Shown here one piece after another: positions 1-8,600 of a stretch of DNA of 64,000 nucleotides. The stretch comes from CBDFJH01 sp965198095 (lineage in GTDB: Bacteria; Latescibacterota; UBA2968; GCA-2709665). Position 1 is the stretch's first letter. Every line of letters starts with the position of its first letter. Location of the stretch: assembly GCA_965198095.1 (NCBI GenBank), contig OZ240239.1, positions 2,232,001 to 2,296,000 on the forward strand, given 5' to 3'. The position numbers and the translations under genes were made by a program. Below the pieces are notes generated by a model that ran no database searches, had not been told where the DNA came from, and saw nothing but the letters and a program-made list of their open reading frames with translations.

Positions 1-1
1 C

Positions 2-493
2 GACTTGGGCCTGGGAGGGATGCGAACGAAACTTCAGGCGGCGGAAAATGTGACCCGAGGTGGCCGGGCAATGGTCATCGCGAACGGCCTGACCACCCGA
101 ATAACCGATCTTCTGTCCGGTGAAGAGGTGGGAACGCTGTTCCTGCCCAAGAGGGGTCGAGTGAAGAGCCGCAAGCTGTGGCTTGCCGGCCTGCACAGGA
201 AGGGGACCGTGATTGTCGACGAGGGTGCAGCGGAGGCGATCTGGCAGCGTGGAAAGAGTCTGCTCCCTTCCGGCGTTCTGGAAGTGGTGGGGGAGTTTGC
301 GGCAGGAGAGTTGATCGGGGTGGAAGACCCCGGCCGAAGAGAGGTCGCCCGTGGTCTGGCACGCTACGGGTCAGGAGACGTTAGAAAGATTCTCGGGAGG
401 AAGACTTCCGAGGTTGCTTCGATCTTGACCGTCGAGTCGGGCGAGGAGGTTATTCACCGGGATAACATGGTCGTTTCCGACAAGGGCAATTAA
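2..493 (+). CDS. proB: Glutamate 5-kinase, 3' part (cut by window start)
   Basis: The reading frame is open to the left edge, so the 5' end is missing. It begins in the GLGGMRTKLQAA segment, the glycine-rich GGMxTKxxAA signature that closes the kinase domain of glutamate 5-kinase (first step of proline synthesis, ATP-dependent phosphorylation of glutamate). The remaining ~110 residues fit a C-terminal PUA domain (GTVIVDEGAAEAI, LLPSGVLEVVGEF). The bacterial enzyme is usually ~370 residues, so more than half is missing. hisI starts 5 bases after the stop, suggesting one transcript. No proA follows, unlike the common proBA arrangement. Confidence 0.93.
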   Translation, partial: DLGLGGMRTKLQAAENVTRGGRAMVIANGLTTRITDLLSGEEVGTLFLPKRGRVKSRKLWLAGLHRKGTVIVDEGAAEAIWQRGKSLLPSGVLEVVGEFAAGELIGVEDPGRREVARGLARYGSGDVRKILGRKTSEVASILTVESGEEVIHRDNMVVSDKGN

Positions 494-498
494 GGACG

Positions 499-879
499 AT
501 GGATCTGTCACTGATAAAGTTCGATGAGCAGGGGCTCGTGCCAGCCATCGCTCAGGATGCTGAGAACGGTGAGGTTTTGATGCAGGCCTACATGAACATC
601 GAGAGCCTTCGCCTGACCTTGGAGACCGGAAAAATGACCTATTGGTCACGAAGCCGGCAGCAGATCTGGGTGAAGGGGGCCTCTTCTGGCCACGCGCAGG
701 AAGTTGTGGAATTCCGCATCGATTGTGACGGAGATGCACTCCTTTTCAAGGTCCGCCAAGAAGGCGGAGCGTGTCATATTGGATTTCGATCCTGCTTCTT
801 TCGGCGAAGCGAGGGTGGCCGCTGGGTTGAAGTCGGTAAGCCCGTCTTTCGTCCAGAGGAAGCTTATAGGCGGGTCTAG
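499..879 (+). CDS. hisI: Phosphoribosyl-AMP cyclohydrolase
   Basis: This is the third step of histidine synthesis, opening the adenine ring of PR-AMP. At 126 residues it is a stand-alone HisI, not fused to HisE. Visible motifs are the YWSRSRQQIWVKG substrate loop, the metal-binding DxDxD in DCDGDALL (about residues 75-79), and zinc cysteines at ~76, ~92 and ~99 (GGACHIGFRSCF). No other his gene is nearby. It is tightly packed behind proB. Confidence 0.95.
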   Translation: MDLSLIKFDEQGLVPAIAQDAENGEVLMQAYMNIESLRLTLETGKMTYWSRSRQQIWVKGASSGHAQEVVEFRIDCDGDALLFKVRQEGGACHIGFRSCFFRRSEGGRWVEVGKPVFRPEEAYRRV

Positions 880-902
880 TTGACTGCTGCGGGGCCAAGC
901 CG

Positions 903-1250
903 GTGAAATTCTACCGAGACAACGCTCAAACCCCATCCGGTCCGAGGAAACGGGCGCGACGGGTTATTCTGTTTTTGCCGGTCTTGCTTTTTTCGTATCT
1001 GGTTCTCCTCGGCGACAATGGATTGTTCAAAGCGTGGCACCACGACCGCCGGATCGTGGCGTTGGCTCAGGAAATAGAACAGATCAAAGCCGCCAATTTG
1101 CGGATGGAGAAAGAGATCGCCGCGCTGGAGTCGGATTTGGAGACGATTGAACGCGTTGCGCGCGAGCGTTACGGCATGGTAAAAGAGAAAGAAACCGTCT
1201 ACATGGTGTATCCTCACTCTCCGAAGGCGGCTCGAGAAAGAGGGCCATGA
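903..1250 (+). CDS. FtsB/DivIC-like septum formation initiator
   Basis: A 115-residue bitopic protein: a basic cytoplasmic head (KRARR), one membrane segment at about residues 20-36, then a coiled coil of about 45 residues (EIEQIKAANLRMEKEIAALE) and a short ERVARERYGMV segment typical of the FtsB/DivIC family. Members sit in the divisome with FtsL and FtsQ. Low-complexity coiled-coil families are easily confused, so the assignment rests on size, topology and the RERYGM motif. Its stop overlaps the recO start by 4 bases. Confidence 0.8.
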   Translation: MKFYRDNAQTPSGPRKRARRVILFLPVLLFSYLVLLGDNGLFKAWHHDRRIVALAQEIEQIKAANLRMEKEIAALESDLETIERVARERYGMVKEKETVYMVYPHSPKAARERGP

Positions 1251-2038
1251 TCTGCCGAGTGGAAGGATTGGTGCTTCGCTCCTACAGGATGAGCGGGAGC
1301 AGCAAGGTTGTGGTTGTCTTCACGAGAGAGGAGGGGAAGCTTCGCTTTGCCGCCAAGGGGGCTCGGCGGCCGAAAAGCAAGTTCGGCGCCAGTCTGGAAC
1401 CGATTACCTGGGGGGTATATCACTATTTCAGGCGAGAAGGTAGAGAGCTACAGTCGCTGATCGAAGCGGACATACGCAACCCCTTCTCGGAGGTCAAAGC
1501 TGAGTACCGGAGGTTGGTTTTTGCGAGCACGATTTGCGATTTGGCCCACGGCGCGACGTCTGAGGAAGGCCGGAACGTCTCGCTCTTACACGCTTTGGTC
1601 CTGTGCATCGCGTGGATGGGGACCGTTCCGATGTCGGCCGTTGAACTCCCCCTTTGGGCGTTTCAACTCAAGGCTGCGGCTTCGTTGGGCTATCGGATTC
1701 ACCTGAACGATTGCGTGAAGTGTGGCGGCTCACTTCCCACGACCCTGGTTTGTTTCAGCCCCCGGCAGGGAGGCGTGGTGTGCGACAGATGCAGGTTAGG
1801 TGACATACAACTCCGTCGTTCTACGGTCAGCTTCCTGGACGGATTGGCGCGTCGTCGGCCTGAAGAGATCGATCTGGATCAGTTTCGAGGAATTGACCGG
1901 GCCATGGTGCGTACCGCACTCCGCGAGTTTTTCGACTATTACGTCGAAAGCCGCTATGGGGCCAGGAGCCTTGAATTCCTAGACCGGATGTTGGCTGCAG
2001 AATCGGTCGACGCTCCCCAAGGGTCTATCACGAAATAG
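1247..2038 (+). CDS. recO: DNA repair protein RecO
   Basis: RecO loads RecA onto SSB-coated DNA with RecR in the RecFOR pathway. The 263-residue length is normal. The N-terminal OB fold is recognisable (EGLVLRSYRMSGSSKVVVVFT, then KGARRPKSKFGASLEP). The middle carries a four-cysteine zinc site (CVKCGG ... CDRC, about residues 155-180), present in some but not all RecO proteins. The ATGA overlap with the ftsB-like gene implies translational coupling. Confidence 0.93.
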   Translation: MICRVEGLVLRSYRMSGSSKVVVVFTREEGKLRFAAKGARRPKSKFGASLEPITWGVYHYFRREGRELQSLIEADIRNPFSEVKAEYRRLVFASTICDLAHGATSEEGRNVSLLHALVLCIAWMGTVPMSAVELPLWAFQLKAAASLGYRIHLNDCVKCGGSLPTTLVCFSPRQGGVVCDRCRLGDIQLRRSTVSFLDGLARRRPEEIDLDQFRGIDRAMVRTALREFFDYYVESRYGARSLEFLDRMLAAESVDAPQGSITK

Positions 2039-2355
2039 TGGATTGATTTCTGCCGTTTGTCGGGTCCATCATTGGCGTATGGACATCGAGAACTCGCGAA
2101 CGATTGAACGCCGGCTCCTGCTTTGACGGTGCGACCGGGGCCGCTGTGGGTCAGCGGTTCTGAAGCGCCTCCGCTTGGTCGCCGTGGAATCGCAAGGCGC
2201 GACTTCCCCTAAATGACAACTCCCTTATCTTTTCTCGGCCCCAAGGGAACCTGTTGTTCGTCCAGTCGTATGATCCGCATCCGTTCTGTCCGGCCTTCGG
2301 CCGAGACAGAACGCAACCCGCTTCGCAGCGTCGTTTTACTTCCTGAGTTCGGAGC
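2039..2355 (+). other. Spacer before valS with a strong inverted repeat
   Basis: This 317-base stretch has no convincing gene. It contains a hairpin at 2283-2312: GTTCTGTC (2283-2290), CGGCC, loop TTC, GGCCG, one unpaired A, then GACAGAAC (2305-2312). No T-run follows directly, so it is a weak candidate for an intrinsic terminator of recO. No T-box signature (the conserved specifier and TGGN loop set) could be found in front of this tRNA synthetase gene. Confidence 0.5.
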
Positions 2356-5028
2356 ATGAGAGAGACATTGGCCAAGACATACGATCCAGACGAAATTGAA
2401 CGGAAGTGGTATTCGTTCTGGGAGCACCAGGGCTATTTTCGTCCAGAAACGGGCAAGGTGGGCGCATGCTATTCCATCACGATTCCCCCTCCCAACGTGA
2501 CTGGGGAGTTGCACATGGGCCATGCGCTTCAGCACGCGATTCACGATACGGTGATTCGATGGAAGCGTATGCAGGGTTATCGCACGCTCTGTTTGCCGGG
2601 TACGGACCACGCGGGGATCGCCACCCAAATGAAGGTGGAACAGCAGCTTTTCGCGGAAGAGAAGCGGACGCGACACGACATCTCTCGCGAAGAGATGATG
2701 GCACGCATCTGGTCCTGGAAGGAGCATCACGGAGACACGATCCTCCAACAGCTGAGAGATCTGGGTTGCAGCTACGACTGGTCGCGAGAACGGTTTACGA
2801 TGGACAAGCGCTACACGCGCGCCGTCCTGGAGACCTTCGTCCGTTTCCACGAGCGTGGCTGGATCTACCGCGGCCGGCGGATGGTGAACTGGTGTCCGCG
2901 CTGCGGTTCGGTGATTTCCGATCTCGAGGTGGAAGAGAAGGAACTCAAAGGACATCTCTGGCACATCCGATACCCGGGAGTAGCAGGCGCACCGACCGTG
3001 GTCGTTGCGACGACCCGCCCTGAGACCATGCTGGGAGACACTGCGGTGGCCGTCCATCCGAAAGACGGCCGATGGACCGAGGCGATCGGGAAGAGAGTCG
3101 TGTTGCCTCTGATGGACCGTGAGATCCCGATCGTGGCGGATGAGTATGCCGATCCGGAGATGGGAAGCGGAGCAGTGAAGGTTACGCCCTCGCACGACCC
3201 GATCGATTACGAGGTCGGACAGCGCCACGACTTGCCCGAAATCCAGGTGATCGGACGTGACGCGTCGATGACGGCCGAGTCGGGGCGGTTCGCCGGCCAG
3301 GATCGCTATGCGTGCCGGAAATCGGTAGTGGAGGCGCTGAAGGAGCTGGGTCTCCTGGAGAAGGTGACGGACCACCTCCACGCGGTCCCGCACCACGACA
3401 AGTGCGGCACGGTCATCGAGCCCCTCCCGATGGAACAGTGGTTCGTGCGAATGCGTGACCTTGCTGAACTGGCGCTCCCTGCACTGCGGCGGAGCGAAGT
3501 GACTTACGTTCCGGACCGATTTCGGACCTATTCGATCAAATGGCTTGAAAACGTCCGTGACTGGTGTATCTCGCGCCAGATCTGGTGGGGGCATCGCATC
3601 CCGGTATGGACCCACAGGGAGACGGGTGAAGTCAAGATCCAGGTGGAGCCACCAGAGGGGTTGGAAGCCTACGAGCAGGACCCGGATGTGCTCGACACCT
3701 GGTTTAGCTCTGCGCTCTGGCCCTTCGCGACGCTGGGATGGCCCGAGTCCACGGAAGACTTGGCGACGTTTCATCCGACCGATCTGATGATCACCGATCG
3801 AGGGATCCTCTACCTCTGGGTGACTCGAATGGTGATGACCGCGGCCGAGTTCGTTCACGAGGTTCCCTTCAGGACGGTGCTGGTTCATCCGACTGTGCAA
3901 ACGCGCGATGGAAGGCGGATGAGCAAGTCGCTCGGAACCGGAATCGACCCCCGGGAGCTGATCGATCGATACGGTGCGGACGCAACGCGTCTGTCGCTGC
4001 TCTACCAGTGCGGAAGCGCTCAGGATATCCGCTTCGATGCAGCGGTTGTCGACAACCGTTTGCAGGACTCGCCCGTTGCGGAGTCCTGCCGAAACTTCTG
4101 CAACAAGATCTGGAACGCGGCACGCTTCGTAGAGATCAACTTGGACGATCAGGTTTGTTTGACGCCTCCTGAGCACCTTGAGGATTCAGCCGACCGCTGG
4201 ATCATGAGCCTCTATCATCGAACGATCGAATCCGTTACGGCGTCGCTCGAGGCCTATCGATTCGACGAGACTGCCCGTAGTCTATACGAATTCGTGTGGA
4301 ATTCGTACTGCGACTGGTACCTGGAGATGGCCAAGGTCCGTTTGAACGGATCCGATCAGCAGGATCGAAGGCGCGTGCAGTCCGTGCTCGTCCACGTCCT
4401 GGAAGGGACCTTGAGAATGGCCCATCCGATCACGCCCTTTATCTCGGAAGAGCTTTGGCAGAAACTTCCCCATCAGGGCGATGCTCTGATTCTGGCACCC
4501 TGGCCCGTATGCGACAGGGCGCGCTTCGACGAGATCGAAGAATCAAGAATGGCGCTGTTGCAAGGGATCGTCGGAGCGGTCAGGAACATCCGGGCAGAAA
4601 TGAGGGTACCGCCCGGAAAACGGGTCGACGTCTTGTTGAGCACCGGATCCGGTCCGGTTGCAACCTTTCTCGATGCGGGGCGTGAATACATTCGAGCGTT
4701 GGCCAAAGTTGAGAACCTCAAGATCGGCAATCGTCTGGATCGGCCAGCCACGTGCGCGAGTGCGGTGCTGCCCGATGTGGATGTCTATCTACCCCTAGAG
4801 GGATTGATCGACGTTGCACGAGAGCGAGATCGCCTAGAAAAGAAGATCGGAAAGTTGAGGAAGGTTGTCCTCGGACTGGAGAGGAAACTGGGCAACGAGG
4901 GCTTCTTGGAGAAGGCGCCCTCGGCGATCGTGGACAAAGAGCGCCGGCGCCTGGAGGCGTATCAAACCTCGCTCTCCAAGTTGGAGGAGAATTTGACCGC
5001 CCTGGCCTTTTCGGGTCTAGAGGATTGA
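2356..5028 (+). CDS. valS: Valyl-tRNA synthetase
   Basis: A class I synthetase that charges tRNA-Val, with a large CP1 editing domain. At 890 residues it is the expected length. The HIGH-type motif is in PNVTGELHMGHAL (about residues 46-58) and the KMSKS loop is GRRMSKSLGTG (about 517-527). ATTRPETMLGDTAV is the editing-domain signature. The end is the long valyl-specific coiled coil (RERDRLEKKIGKLRKV, then RRRLEAYQTSLSKLEE). The next gene starts on the base after its stop. Confidence 0.97.
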   Translation: MRETLAKTYDPDEIERKWYSFWEHQGYFRPETGKVGACYSITIPPPNVTGELHMGHALQHAIHDTVIRWKRMQGYRTLCLPGTDHAGIATQMKVEQQLFAEEKRTRHDISREEMMARIWSWKEHHGDTILQQLRDLGCSYDWSRERFTMDKRYTRAVLETFVRFHERGWIYRGRRMVNWCPRCGSVISDLEVEEKELKGHLWHIRYPGVAGAPTVVVATTRPETMLGDTAVAVHPKDGRWTEAIGKRVVLPLMDREIPIVADEYADPEMGSGAVKVTPSHDPIDYEVGQRHDLPEIQVIGRDASMTAESGRFAGQDRYACRKSVVEALKELGLLEKVTDHLHAVPHHDKCGTVIEPLPMEQWFVRMRDLAELALPALRRSEVTYVPDRFRTYSIKWLENVRDWCISRQIWWGHRIPVWTHRETGEVKIQVEPPEGLEAYEQDPDVLDTWFSSALWPFATLGWPESTEDLATFHPTDLMITDRGILYLWVTRMVMTAAEFVHEVPFRTVLVHPTVQTRDGRRMSKSLGTGIDPRELIDRYGADATRLSLLYQCGSAQDIRFDAAVVDNRLQDSPVAESCRNFCNKIWNAARFVEINLDDQVCLTPPEHLEDSADRWIMSLYHRTIESVTASLEAYRFDETARSLYEFVWNSYCDWYLEMAKVRLNGSDQQDRRRVQSVLVHVLEGTLRMAHPITPFISEELWQKLPHQGDALILAPWPVCDRARFDEIEESRMALLQGIVGAVRNIRAEMRVPPGKRVDVLLSTGSGPVATFLDAGREYIRALAKVENLKIGNRLDRPATCASAVLPDVDVYLPLEGLIDVARERDRLEKKIGKLRKVVLGLERKLGNEGFLEKAPSAIVDKERRRLEAYQTSLSKLEENLTALAFSGLED

Positions 5029-7143
5029 ATGGTCGGACATTGCTTTAGGCAGATTCTGTTTTATTGCGCCATTTCCGCCCTCATTTTCATCGCCGTGACC
5101 GCAGGCGCGGTGTGGCATTTTAGGGAAGGACTGCCTTCTTTTGAGAAGCTTGAGAAGGTGGACCTGGCTGAGACGACCATCATCTATTCTTCCGACGGGG
5201 TGGTCCTGAGAAAATACTGGGTGCAGAGGCGCGATCCTATTTCATACAGTCAGCTGCCGAAATTTGCGGTCGATGCCCTGATTTCGGCCGAAGACCAGCG
5301 CTTTTGGAGCCACTGGGGGGTCAGTCTGCCCGACATCTTTCGGGCGGTCGTCAGAAATATCTTGAGGGAGGGGAGCCTGAAGGGCCACGGCGCGAGCACG
5401 ATCACGCAGCAGTTGGCGCGAAACCTGTTTCTTACACGCGATCAGACTTGGGGTCGGAAATTCCAGGAGCAGCTGACCGCCGTGCTGTTAGAGCGGACCT
5501 ACACGAAGAAAGAGATTCTGGAGATGTATTTCAACCAGATGCTCTTCGGGAGAGGGGCTTGGGGGATCCAAGCGGCAGCACACGGATTCTTCGGGAAAGA
5601 CGCTGTTGAGCTGACGCTGGACGAGTGCGCATTGCTGGTGGGTCTGTTGAAGGGACCGTATTACTACTCGCCCATTGGTTATCCCAAGCGAGCGATCGAG
5701 CGGCGCGATTGGGTCCTGAAAAGGATGTATCTCGAGGGTAAGATTTCAACCTCCGATCTTCGTTCGGCAAGCCTTCGGCCTATCATGCTGAGGCAACGGG
5801 AACAGGAATCTGGAGAAGCTCCCTATTTTACGGAGTACATCCGCCAGCACATGGAGGCGACGCATGGGTTTGAGGTGCTCTACGGCGGTGCCTCCGTTTT
5901 CACTTCTCTGGACAGCCGTGTCCAGCGTATCGCAGAAGAGGAGCTTCAAAGGCAGCTTGAGGAAATTCAGAGAAAAGTGGATCGGGATCGGCTACGCAAT
6001 CCCCCAGATTCTGCCTTCTGGGAAGGCGTTGAAACCCGTGAGGATACGCTGGCCGCCACCGTGGTTCAGGGGGCGTTCGTGGCGTTGGATCCGAGCACCG
6101 GGCTCATCCTTGCCATGGTCGGAGGGAGAGACTTCAATGAGAGCAAATTCAATCGTGCGCTACAGGCCCTCAGACAGCCGGGGTCATCATTCAAGCCGTT
6201 CATATACACAGCGGCAATCGACAAGGGGTATCCGCCGACGATGCGATTGCCCGACACGGCAATCACGATCAAAATGGGGGATGGGTCTCTATGGCGTCCG
6301 GAAAACTATGATCGGAAATTCTTGGGCTGGATGACGATGCGCGAGGGGTTGGCCATGTCGCGCAACGTCGTCACCACCAGACTGCTGGAACAGATCGGGC
6401 CTAGAGTGGCTCGGACGTATGCGCGGCGGATGGGAATCTCGACTCCGATTCGCCCCGTGCTCTCTCTGGGTATGGGCACGAGCGAGGTCAAACTGATCGA
6501 CTTGACATCGGCATTCGGGGTCTTTGCAAATCGGGGAATTCGCGTATCTCCGGTTGCCGTGTTGAAGGTCGCAAACAAGGGCGGGAGCGTCCTGGAAGAA
6601 CGCACGCAGGGCACGAAAGAAGTGGTTTTGAAGGAGGCGACGGCGGCCGTCATGGCGAGCCTGCTGAGATCGGTTATGGATCTGAGCAGCGGAACGGCAT
6701 ACAGTGCCCGTACACAATACGGTTTCAGGCGGCCCGCGGCGGGAAAGACAGGCACGACGCAGAACTTTGTGGACGCCTGGTTTGTTGGGTTCACACCACG
6801 AATCGTGGCTGGCGTATGGGTCGGGTTTGATTCGAAAGTTTCTCTCGGGAATCGGATGGCGGGCTCGGTGGTGGCGATGCCGATCTGGGCGAGGTTCATG
6901 AAACGGGTGCACAACCTCCTAAATCTACCGGAGGAGGATTTCGAGTTGCCTGATACGGTCGTGCAAGTGGAAGTCTGCGGAGATACCCATAAAGTTGCCT
7001 CCATATACTGTCCAACGCGTTTTGAGGAGGTTTTTATTCCGGGAGCCGCGCCAAAACATCCCTGTCCGGACCATTTGGCAGTGCGAATGGATCAAGACGA
7101 CCGGCAAGAGAGGAAGGAGACGAAGCGCACCTATCAGTTCTAG
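5029..7143 (+). CDS. Class A penicillin-binding protein (PBP1A family)
   Basis: A bifunctional peptidoglycan glycosyltransferase/transpeptidase anchored by one N-terminal membrane segment (about residues 8-30). The GT51 domain shows EDQRFWSHWG (catalytic Glu near residue 87), HGASTITQQLARNL and EILEMYFNQMLFGRGAWG. The transpeptidase domain shows the SxxK serine in GSSFKPF (about 384), SRN and KTGTT (about 572). The protein is 704 residues with no obvious extra C-terminal domain. ATG directly follows the valS TGA, so translation is probably coupled. The gene ends 60 bases before the convergent nuclease gene. Confidence 0.95.
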   Translation: MVGHCFRQILFYCAISALIFIAVTAGAVWHFREGLPSFEKLEKVDLAETTIIYSSDGVVLRKYWVQRRDPISYSQLPKFAVDALISAEDQRFWSHWGVSLPDIFRAVVRNILREGSLKGHGASTITQQLARNLFLTRDQTWGRKFQEQLTAVLLERTYTKKEILEMYFNQMLFGRGAWGIQAAAHGFFGKDAVELTLDECALLVGLLKGPYYYSPIGYPKRAIERRDWVLKRMYLEGKISTSDLRSASLRPIMLRQREQESGEAPYFTEYIRQHMEATHGFEVLYGGASVFTSLDSRVQRIAEEELQRQLEEIQRKVDRDRLRNPPDSAFWEGVETREDTLAATVVQGAFVALDPSTGLILAMVGGRDFNESKFNRALQALRQPGSSFKPFIYTAAIDKGYPPTMRLPDTAITIKMGDGSLWRPENYDRKFLGWMTMREGLAMSRNVVTTRLLEQIGPRVARTYARRMGISTPIRPVLSLGMGTSEVKLIDLTSAFGVFANRGIRVSPVAVLKVANKGGSVLEERTQGTKEVVLKEATAAVMASLLRSVMDLSSGTAYSARTQYGFRRPAAGKTGTTQNFVDAWFVGFTPRIVAGVWVGFDSKVSLGNRMAGSVVAMPIWARFMKRVHNLLNLPEEDFELPDTVVQVEVCGDTHKVASIYCPTRFEEVFIPGAAPKHPCPDHLAVRMDQDDRQERKETKRTYQF

Positions 7144-7203
7144 ACAAGCTGTCCTAGAGACAGTTGAAGACCACCTCTATCCCCGATAATTGTAGGCCTC
7201 CAC

Positions 7204-7875
7204 TTACCGCCCAAACCGACTCCACATTCCCTTCTCAGCCCTTCGCGCCCATCGTTCATACTCGCGGAAAAGTTCCAAATGCCTGAACGGGAATCGCGTA
7301 TAGGCGTGTCCGTAGCCTTGCCGGATGATTTCCAAGTTAATGAATAACCCGTCAGGCACCCGGTACAGGTATGCCAGCAACCGGCCATACCTATCTTTCC
7401 GTTGGTGGTCGTATGTGACATATACGGACTCTCCCTTCAGCAAGTTGCTTAGGAAGAGCGATGCTTCGCGACCATAGTACTGCACCGGCTTTTGAGGATG
7501 TACGGTTTCAGGCGTATCGACGCCAATGAGCCTGGCTTTAACGAGCCCGAGATCCGTTCTCAGCTCGACGGTGTCCCCATCAAGCACTCGCGACACGGGG
7601 AACGTTTCCGCTTCACTCCAATCCAAGGAATCAGGCCGAGCTGGAGGTGGCTCGGTGCGACCGGGGATTTCCCGCGATTCATCGGCTGGAGTCAGAGCAT
7701 CCATGGCCTCGATTTTGGAGCCGAACGAATCTCCGGCAAGCCGCCCACGGTGGAAGTGATAAGTCCCGGTCTTCCTGTTATTGTGACCCCCGTGGGCATC
7801 CAGACCTCCTTCATGCCCGAGCACTTGGCCAGCGAAGATCAGGCATAACCAAAAACCAGATACGAGGCGAATCAT
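7204..7875 (-). CDS. Secreted thermonuclease-family (SNase-like) nuclease
   Basis: A 223-residue protein with a signal peptide (about residues 1-20). An N-terminal histidine-rich YHYH-type segment follows (HGGHNNRKTGTYHFH, about 28-42), then a staphylococcal-nuclease domain from about residue 92. Catalytic and metal residues align: DGDT (D99/D101), R115 and E123 in ARLIGVDTPE, and R165 in KDRYGRLLAY. It should cleave DNA or RNA outside the cytoplasm, possibly for nutrient recovery. It is transcribed alone, convergent with the PBP gene. A 17-base palindrome lies just upstream of its start. Confidence 0.88.
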   Translation of the reverse strand: MIRLVSGFWLCLIFAGQVLGHEGGLDAHGGHNNRKTGTYHFHRGRLAGDSFGSKIEAMDALTPADESREIPGRTEPPPARPDSLDWSEAETFPVSRVLDGDTVELRTDLGLVKARLIGVDTPETVHPQKPVQYYGREASLFLSNLLKGESVYVTYDHQRKDRYGRLLAYLYRVPDGLFINLEIIRQGYGHAYTRFPFRHLELFREYERWARRAEKGMWSRFGR

Positions 7876-7888
7876 GGCTCTCTCCGTG

Positions 7889-7905
7889 CGCCGGTTAAAC
7901 CGGCG
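7889..7905. promoter_or_regulatory. 17-base palindrome upstream of the nuclease gene
   Basis: CGCCGGTT-A-AACCGGCG is a perfect 8+1+8 inverted repeat whose near edge is 14 bases from the nuclease start codon. The spacing and symmetry fit a dimeric repressor operator, but no regulator gene is adjacent and a leader hairpin is equally possible. Confidence 0.35.
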
Positions 7906-7929
7906 AGGTGTGAGATGCGAAAGTTGTCT

Positions 7930-8371
7930 GTAGAATTCGGGACCGGCGCGCCCACCGCAGCCTCAAGAAGTGGCTGAAGGCGGGCGTGTTGGAAGAGGGC
8001 ACGTGGGCACGCGGCGGCGGGCGGAAGAGGGGGTGCCCCAGGGGTCAAGCACAGGCCCTCTGTTGGCAAATCTCTACCGGCACTACGTCTTCGGACGTGT
8101 GGGCCCAGACCTGGCGCCGGTGCCACGCCCGGGGTTAGGTCATTCTCGTGGTTCCGCTGACGACGTGTGGCCAGCTTCCAACACCGGCCGAATGCCGACA
8201 CGGTTCCTGGCGGACTTTCGGGCGAGACTGGCGAAATTCTGCCTGGAGTTGCACCCCGACAGGACGCGCATCCTCAAGTTCCGCTGCTATGCGGCGGCCA
8301 ACCGGCGACGACGCATGAATGGTGAAATTCTTCGTCGATGTCAACGACATTCAAAGCTGGGGCTCCGGTAG
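7930..8371 (+). pseudogene. Decayed group II intron reverse transcriptase/maturase fragment
   Basis: Pieces of an LtrA-type reverse transcriptase can be read in order across frames. LKKWLKAGVLEEGTW is in one frame at about 7948-7995. EEGVPQGSSTGPLLANLYRHYVF follows in another (the PQG...SPLLANxYLHYV block of RT domain 4). Then come an ADD remnant of the YADD catalytic box near 8157 and FLADFRARLAKFCLELHPDRTRIL ending at about 8278. N- and C-terminal parts (the X/maturase domain beyond AAANRRRR) are missing and at least two frameshifts are present. No intron domain V hairpin was seen downstream. It is a dead remnant of a mobile intron. Confidence 0.85.
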
Positions 8372-8542
8372 ACGGCTTCACGATCTTAGCCTTGCGGAGT
8401 GAATGCCGATGAATTCGTCAGGGATAAACCGCTGGTGAGGAAGAATTCCAAAAGGCGAGCAATTCCAGATCATGCAACGCAAGCAACCCGGTCGGGGCCA
8501 AGCGGGCCTATTTTGAATCTAGATCCTGCAATGGACTGAAAA
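8372..8542. other. Spacer after the RT remnant
   Basis: Non-coding by inspection. It probably includes more degraded intron-derived sequence, but no readable homology remains. It ends at the secDF terminator. Confidence 0.4.
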
Positions 8543-8577
8543 AAAAGGCCCGGCGTCGATGTCTCGCCGGGCCTTTT
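8543..8577 (-). terminator. Rho-independent terminator of secDF
   Basis: Perfect stem GGCCCGGCG (8547-8555) / CGCCGGGCC (8565-8573), extended by A-T pairs. Read on the minus strand it is followed by a run of eight T. It lies 24 bases past the secDF stop and closes the minus-strand cluster. Confidence 0.9.
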
Positions 8578-8600
8578 CGTTTTCTTCTCTTTGGGGCAAA

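Noticed and set aside
2039..2355. T-box riboswitch in front of valS
   Set aside because: No specifier loop, AG-bulge or TGGN antiterminator bulge could be found. Only one plain hairpin is present.
2209..4176. A 655-residue open frame on the minus strand inside valS
   Set aside because: It is the antisense shadow of a high-G+C gene, with Arg/His-rich composition and no family motifs, whereas valS on the plus strand has all synthetase signatures.
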